DNA of 64,000 nucleotides from Rhodovastum atsumiense. GTDB lineage: Bacteria > Pseudomonadota > Alphaproteobacteria > Acetobacterales > Acetobacteraceae. The DNA is taken from NCBI RefSeq assembly GCF_937425535.1, contig NZ_OW485601.1, forward strand, positions 1,700,501 to 1,764,500, given 5' to 3'. Both the position numbers and the translations under genes were made by a program. Shown here in pieces: positions 59,925 through 64,000 of the stretch. Under the pieces are notes generated by a model. It saw only the letters and a list, made by a program, of their open reading frames with translations, was not told the DNA's origin and ran no database searches. The first letter of the stretch is position 1; each line of letters starts with the position of its first letter.

Positions 59925-60506
59925 ATGTTCAATCCCTCAAGAACCGCCCTTTCGGGCGTCGTGGCTTCCGTGCTTTTGGTTGCACCCGCATTGGCAACCC
60001 CCTCATTGGCGCAGGATTCGGCGGCACGCCGGGCTCCAAATTCCGTTGAACACCGCAAATCCGCCCATGCGCGGCCCGGTCGGCCGGTCGCGCATTCGCA
60101 TGCAAGGCTGCGCAAGCCGGCGCCCACCCCTCCCGCCGTTTCCACCAAATTCGTTTCACATTCATCCCATACGGCGGCCTTCGTCGATCATGACGACGGC
60201 CCGCAGGCAAAACAGAGCTTCGTCCAGACCGGCATGGCATCCTGGTATGGTGGCCCGGAATGGCATGGACGCCGCACCAGCAGCGGCGCAATCTATGATC
60301 AGAACGCCCTGACCGCCGCCCATGCCACCCTGCCCATCGGCACACGGGTGCGCGTCGCCCTCGCCGGCGCCAAGCGCGACGTGGTGGTAACCATCAATGA
60401 TCGCCCCGGCACCCGCACCCGCATCATCGACCTCTCGCGCGGGGCCGCCCAGGCTCTCGGCATCCTCGACCGCGGCGTCGCCCGCGTCACGCTCACCTCA
60501 CTCTGA
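59925..60506 (+). CDS. rlpA: RlpA-like double-psi beta-barrel protein
   Basis: 193 residues from ATG 59925 (TTG at 59922 rejected). Sec signal peptide, cleaved near PSLAQ; no lipobox, unlike enterobacterial RlpA. A His/Pro/Arg-rich linker (35-100) leads to the DPBB domain: GMASWYGGPEWHGRRTSSG, AAHATLPIGTRVRV, VTINDRPGTRTRIIDLSRGAA. The usual NDRGP is NDRPG here. RlpA cleaves denuded glycan strands at the septum. No SPOR domain. Confidence 0.88.
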   Translation: MFNPSRTALSGVVASVLLVAPALATPSLAQDSAARRAPNSVEHRKSAHARPGRPVAHSHARLRKPAPTPPAVSTKFVSHSSHTAAFVDHDDGPQAKQSFVQTGMASWYGGPEWHGRRTSSGAIYDQNALTAAHATLPIGTRVRVALAGAKRDVVVTINDRPGTRTRIIDLSRGAAQALGILDRGVARVTLTSL

Positions 60507-60601
60507 CCCGGAACGGCTTCGCCACCCCTGCGCGGGTGGCGAACTCCAGAGCCTTGCCTGGACCGGCAACCCGGCCGGCGGACGATACAGAGGGTCCGAT
60601 C

Positions 60602-61114
60602 GTGACCGACGCGCCGCGTGAGACGGATCTCTCCGGCAGAAGCCGGCCCCGCACTGCAACGACCATTCGCATTGCAGCCACGGCAGGGGCCACCGGCCCC
60701 CTCAGGCTGCCTCTGCCCGGGCTCGCGGCCCTGGCCCTGGGGGCGGTGATCGTCGCCGCCTGCACGCCGCGGCTCACTGCCCAGTTTCGTTACGCCGGCA
60801 CCATCCCCGGTTGTGCGCCCGCGCCCGCCGCGCCGACACAGGCGACGCTGGTGCGGGTCGGCGACGGCTTCAGCTTCGCCCCCGACGACGGCTCCCTGGT
60901 CATTTCAGGAACCGTGTCACCCGACGGCGGCTTCTCCGGCCAGCTCACCACGGCCCCGCCCCGCCGCGACATCGGGCAGTCCACCACGAAACCGGCCTTC
61001 GTCCTGAAGGTCAGCGGCCACCTCGACGAGGAAGCCGCCCAAGGGACTTTTGCCACGCCGCGATGCCAGGTGAGCTTCCGCCTGCCACGCCAGCGCCCCA
61101 GCCTGCTGCCCTGA
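60602..61114 (+). CDS. Putative lipoprotein of unknown function
   Basis: 170 residues from GTG 60602, which has GAGGG 12 bases upstream; an earlier GTG at 60536 is possible. A long Arg/Thr-rich head is followed by a hydrophobic segment ending IVAAC (a lipobox). The mature part is a beta-rich domain (VRVGDGFSFAPDDGSLVISGTV, then GGFSGQL) with a single internal Cys pair. No family recognised. Confidence 0.6.
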   Translation: MTDAPRETDLSGRSRPRTATTIRIAATAGATGPLRLPLPGLAALALGAVIVAACTPRLTAQFRYAGTIPGCAPAPAAPTQATLVRVGDGFSFAPDDGSLVISGTVSPDGGFSGQLTTAPPRRDIGQSTTKPAFVLKVSGHLDEEAAQGTFATPRCQVSFRLPRQRPSLLP

Positions 61115-61187
61115 CACCTGACCGCGTCCGAACCGGCCCGGCCAGGGCAGCGACGATCGCACGCAGGCATCCCGCGACGGATGCGGA

Positions 61188-61484
61188 TCAGGCCCCCCTG
61201 ACCAGCGACAACGGATAGAGGGTGCCGGCCAGGCACGTCCCCGCCGTGAGCACCGCCCAGGCACGAGGATGGCCGGCAGGCAGCGGATCCCGGGCAGGAT
61301 CGTCATGAGCAGGCGCCGCAGCCTTGAAAGGAGCGCGCGCCCCGATCCGCCTGCCCCGGTCGATCGCGGCAATGCGGGTCACCGAGAGGGCCGCCGCGAT
61401 CTCTGCCCATGTGGCCCCTTCGGCACGGAGCCGGCGGAGTTGGGCATCGCGAGGTGGCGTCCAGAGAGGTCTTGCGGTTGGCAT
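61188..61484 (-). CDS. GcrA/SarA-like small DNA-binding protein
   Basis: 98 residues from ATG 61484, with GGAGGG immediately upstream; an in-frame TTG further up is rejected. The N-terminal 50 residues, RPLWTPPRDAQLRRLRAEG and TWAEIAAALSVTRIAAIDRGRRIGAR, carry a Myb/GcrA-type helix-turn-helix (compare W-x5-RDA-L...GATW-EIA). The tail is Pro/Ala-rich. Divergent from an XRE regulator across a shared inverted repeat. Confidence 0.72.
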   Translation of the reverse strand: MPTARPLWTPPRDAQLRRLRAEGATWAEIAAALSVTRIAAIDRGRRIGARAPFKAAAPAHDDPARDPLPAGHPRAWAVLTAGTCLAGTLYPLSLVRGA

Positions 61485-61495
61485 GAAACCCTCCA

Positions 61496-61515
61496 ACTAA
61501 CGTTATTACGTTAGT
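61496..61515. promoter_or_regulatory. Perfect inverted repeat between two divergent DNA-binding genes
   Basis: ACTAACGT-TATT-ACGTTAGT, eight-base arms with a 4-bp centre, 11 bp from the minus-strand start. A further half-site CGTTAG lies near 61553. TATAAT overlaps its right edge (61515-61520). The AT-rich site stands out in the GC-rich DNA and is a good operator candidate for one or both neighbours. Confidence 0.6.
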
Positions 61516-61582
61516 ATAATTAACATCACCCGTCAATATCCCTCCCTTCCTCCGTTAGGCGGACTCACCTATACAGGGAACC

Positions 61583-61945
61583 ATGTCGTCAGAACCGGAC
61601 AGCACCACCGTTCCTGCCCTTGGGGAAAGGATCCGTGCCGCACGCCGGGCCCAGCGCCTGACGCAGGATCAGCTCGCCCGCGCCGTCGGCGTCACGCGCA
61701 GCGCGGTCGCACAATGGGAAACCGGACGGGCGGGCCAGGTCGGTGGCAACCTCGCCCGGATCGCGCGCGCGCTTGGCACCTCGGCCGAATTCCTGCTGAC
61801 GGGCCAGGATCGTCCGGCTGCCCCTCCGATCGCAACGCGGGCCGATGAAATGGCGCTCCTGCGCGCCTATGCCGATTGCACGCCCGAGGACCAGGCGCTG
61901 CTGCTGCGCACGGCGGTTCGGCTCGCGCGTCGTGAGGAAGCCTGA
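61583..61945 (+). CDS. XRE-family helix-turn-helix regulator
   Basis: 120 residues from ATG 61583. HTH_3 domain: [53 protein letters not shown] (split here only for reading), followed by a short C-terminal helix region LLRAYADCTPEDQALLLRTAVRLARR. No peptidase domain. Divergent from the GcrA-like gene. Confidence 0.9.
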   Translation: MSSEPDSTTVPALGERIRAARRAQRLTQDQLARAVGVTRSAVAQWETGRAGQVGGNLARIARALGTSAEFLLTGQDRPAAPPIATRADEMALLRAYADCTPEDQALLLRTAVRLARREEA

Positions 61946-62142
61946 TCGGTTTCCGCAGCCGCATCACCGGCTGAACCGCCATGCCTGCTTACGACGGGCG
62001 ACGGCACGCATCCGAAATCGTTCATGAATGGAACCAATCCCTCGGCCAGGCTGCCGCGGCGTGACTCCATCCGTTTCCGCATCCCTGAGAACCCCGCCCC
62101 GCACACGGCCGTTCTCTCCTGAACAGGGGGAGGAAGAGGCCC

Positions 62143-63006
<864 letters not shown>

Positions 63007-63131
63007 CGCTAGAACAACATCAGCCAGACCGGGGGCAGCCCACCGATCTGGTTGCCCACAGAAACCACAAGAGCCAGGACGCGCTGGCCCGGGAAAACGG
63101 TCAGCGCATCCTTCCCCTGCAGGAGATGCCC

Positions 63132-63296
63132 ATGGGCCAGTTCAGCGATCGCCCGCTTGACCCCCCTCCGTCGCCACCTGAAGTGCCCGAGTCGCCGCCA
63201 CCACAGCCGGAAGTTCCGCCTCCTCCCATCGAGCTGCCCCCACAGCCGATGCCTCATGAGCCACCGACCACCCCTCCTCCGCCCCAGGTGGTGTAG
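63132..63296 (+). CDS. Proline-rich small protein
   Basis: 54 residues from ATG 63132; an ATG two codons earlier is too close to AGGAG, which is well spaced for 63132. After MGQFSDRPLDP the chain is nearly half proline, with PPSPPEVPESPPPQPE-type repeats, no cysteine and no signal. Extended and probably cytoplasmic or membrane-bound; no function assigned. A strong terminator follows. Confidence 0.5.
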   Translation: MGQFSDRPLDPPPSPPEVPESPPPQPEVPPPPIELPPQPMPHEPPTTPPPPQVV

Positions 63297-63390
63297 CGCA
63301 CGGCATGCCCGCCCCCGGTTACCGGGAAAGGAGAAGGGCAGGACCAGGCCGCAAACCGTCCGGAACGAAAGTTCCGTCTCGCCGCGGACG

Positions 63391-63419
63391 GGCGGTGCCT
63401 GCGCGCGGCAGGCACCGCC
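63391..63419. terminator. Strong hairpin between convergent genes
   Basis: GGCGGTGCCTGC (63391-63402) pairs perfectly with GCAGGCACCGCC (63408-63419) over a 5-nt loop, seven bases from the DUF892 stop. A smaller GGAAC-GAAA-GTTCC stem lies at 63362-63375. Confidence 0.75.
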
Positions 63420-63425
63420 ATCGCC

Positions 63426-63926
63426 TTACGCCGCCTTCGCCTGTTTGGCAGCCTGCTGGTTGATCTCGCTGTTCGCCAGGTCGTTGAGCAACTGGTCGGT
63501 CTTCTTTTCTTCCTGCAACGTCTCTTCCAGCAACGTCGCCGCCTCATTCAGGCCGCAGGCTTTCGCCCAGGCCAGCAGCGCGCCGTAACGGGCAATCTCG
63601 TAATGCTCCACCGCCTGCGCACAGGCCACGAGACCGGCATCCCGCACCGGGCCCTGCTCGAATTCGCTGATGACTTCCTCGGCTTCCTCGATCAGACCCT
63701 GGATCGCTTCACAGGTGCTGCCACGAGCCCGCTTGCCGATCTGTTCGAATACCTGCTGCAGGCGGTCCACCTGTCCCTGCGTCTCCTCGCGATGCTGCGT
63801 AAAGGCCTGACGGAGCTGTTCATTTTGCGCTGCCTTGGTCATCTTCGGCAGTGCCTTCAGGATCTGCCGCTCGGCGTAATAGACGTCCTGGAGCATATAA
63901 AGGAACAAGTCGTCCATCGCTTTCAT
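63426..63926 (-). CDS. DUF892 (YciE/YciF-like) ferritin-fold protein
   Basis: 166 residues from ATG 63926 (MKAMDDLFLYMLQDVYYAERQ). Four-helix bundle with ExxH-type motifs: YAERQIL, HREETQGQVDRL, EEAEEVISEF, and VEHYEIARYG with helix EETLQEEKKTDQLL. The pattern of Glu and His supports a di-iron or related site. The family is induced by stress in many bacteria; the function is unknown. An in-frame start 19 codons upstream is less likely. Confidence 0.9.
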   Translation of the reverse strand: MKAMDDLFLYMLQDVYYAERQILKALPKMTKAAQNEQLRQAFTQHREETQGQVDRLQQVFEQIGKRARGSTCEAIQGLIEEAEEVISEFEQGPVRDAGLVACAQAVEHYEIARYGALLAWAKACGLNEAATLLEETLQEEKKTDQLLNDLANSEINQQAAKQAKAA

Positions 63927-64000
63927 CTGGATCTCCCTGGATTTTTGCGCGCGGGTGGCCGTGTCGGGAAAGACAGACCACACCTGAGAGAAACAGACAG

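Noticed and set aside
62050-62142. GGAAC near 62053 as a possible EcfG general-stress -35 for the SDR gene
   Set aside because: No CGTT-like -10 follows at 16-17 bp. The same test failed upstream of rlpA and the DUF892 gene.

Overview
The window is a contiguous piece of chromosome from a high-GC alphaproteobacterium, most likely Acetobacteraceae (Rhodospirillales). The evidence is the very GC-rich codon use, the PBP1A / AmiC / RNase E neighbourhood with a disrupted S1 domain in RNase E, the HDAC-like / xseB / ispA / dxs block, the rplU-rpmA-obgE-proB block, and several small proteins of a kind I associate with that family. I cannot fix the genus. I recognised no rRNA, tRNA, CRISPR array, insertion sequence or prophage.

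Layout. 1-5.3 kb: cell wall (PBP1A fragment, AmiC) and RNase E after a 726-bp leader or promoter gap. 5.4-10.1 kb: aminotransferase and gamma-glutamyltransferase-like lipoprotein (minus), then a DsbA-family protein (plus) preceded by what looks like the stump of a deleted M48 metalloprotease. 10.2-14.6 kb: glycolysis/pentose-phosphate operon tkt-gap-pgk (minus). 14.7-18.7 kb: lipoprotein, EamA exporter, rRNA methyltransferase, Nudix hydrolase and small proteins (plus). 18.7-21.7 kb: dapF-mtaB-ftsY with overlapping start and stop codons (minus). 22-26 kb: cold-shock protein, two small proteins, rplU-rpmA-obgE-proB (plus). 26-31.4 kb: KirBac channel, BTAD/TolB/TPR regulator, gshA, rsmE (minus). 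31.4-36.8 kb: ubiA and an ETFB-type lysine methyltransferase, cupredoxin plus FTR1 iron permease behind a Fur-like box, a CrtI-like oxidoreductase, tlyA (plus). 36.8-40.6 kb: two orphans, aroC, fabI (minus). 40.8-45 kb: pdxH, a fused APH/ATPase, universal stress protein, MarR, pirin (plus). 45-49.9 kb: isoprenoid block dxs-ispA-xseB-HDAC with TusA (minus). 50-52 kb: pyrD and a HAD phosphatase. 52-64 kb: accessory and stress genes (YqgE, peroxiredoxin, Tag, ROK kinase, S24-type regulator, DUF1194, MarR, FkbM-like, Nudix, RlpA, two small DNA-binding proteins, SDR, DUF892).

The most distinctive structure outside genes is a family of four intergenic elements (5282-5431, 18687-18757, 26862-27011, 45033-45185). 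Each is a row of three to six perfect or near-perfect hairpins in a fixed order. Three of the four lie between convergent genes. The two complete forward copies are both 150 bp and share a core in the spacer; the fourth is the same element inverted. I read them as a mobile or amplifying mosaic repeat used as a bidirectional terminator, which is inference.

Several proteins keep their fold but lose or change an active-site residue: an SDR with Glu in place of the catalytic Tyr, an S24/LexA-type repressor with Arg in place of the catalytic Lys, and a gamma-glutamyltransferase relative with Ser at the Thr nucleophile position. Short palindromes beside two MarR genes and between two divergent small DNA-binding proteins are plausible operators.
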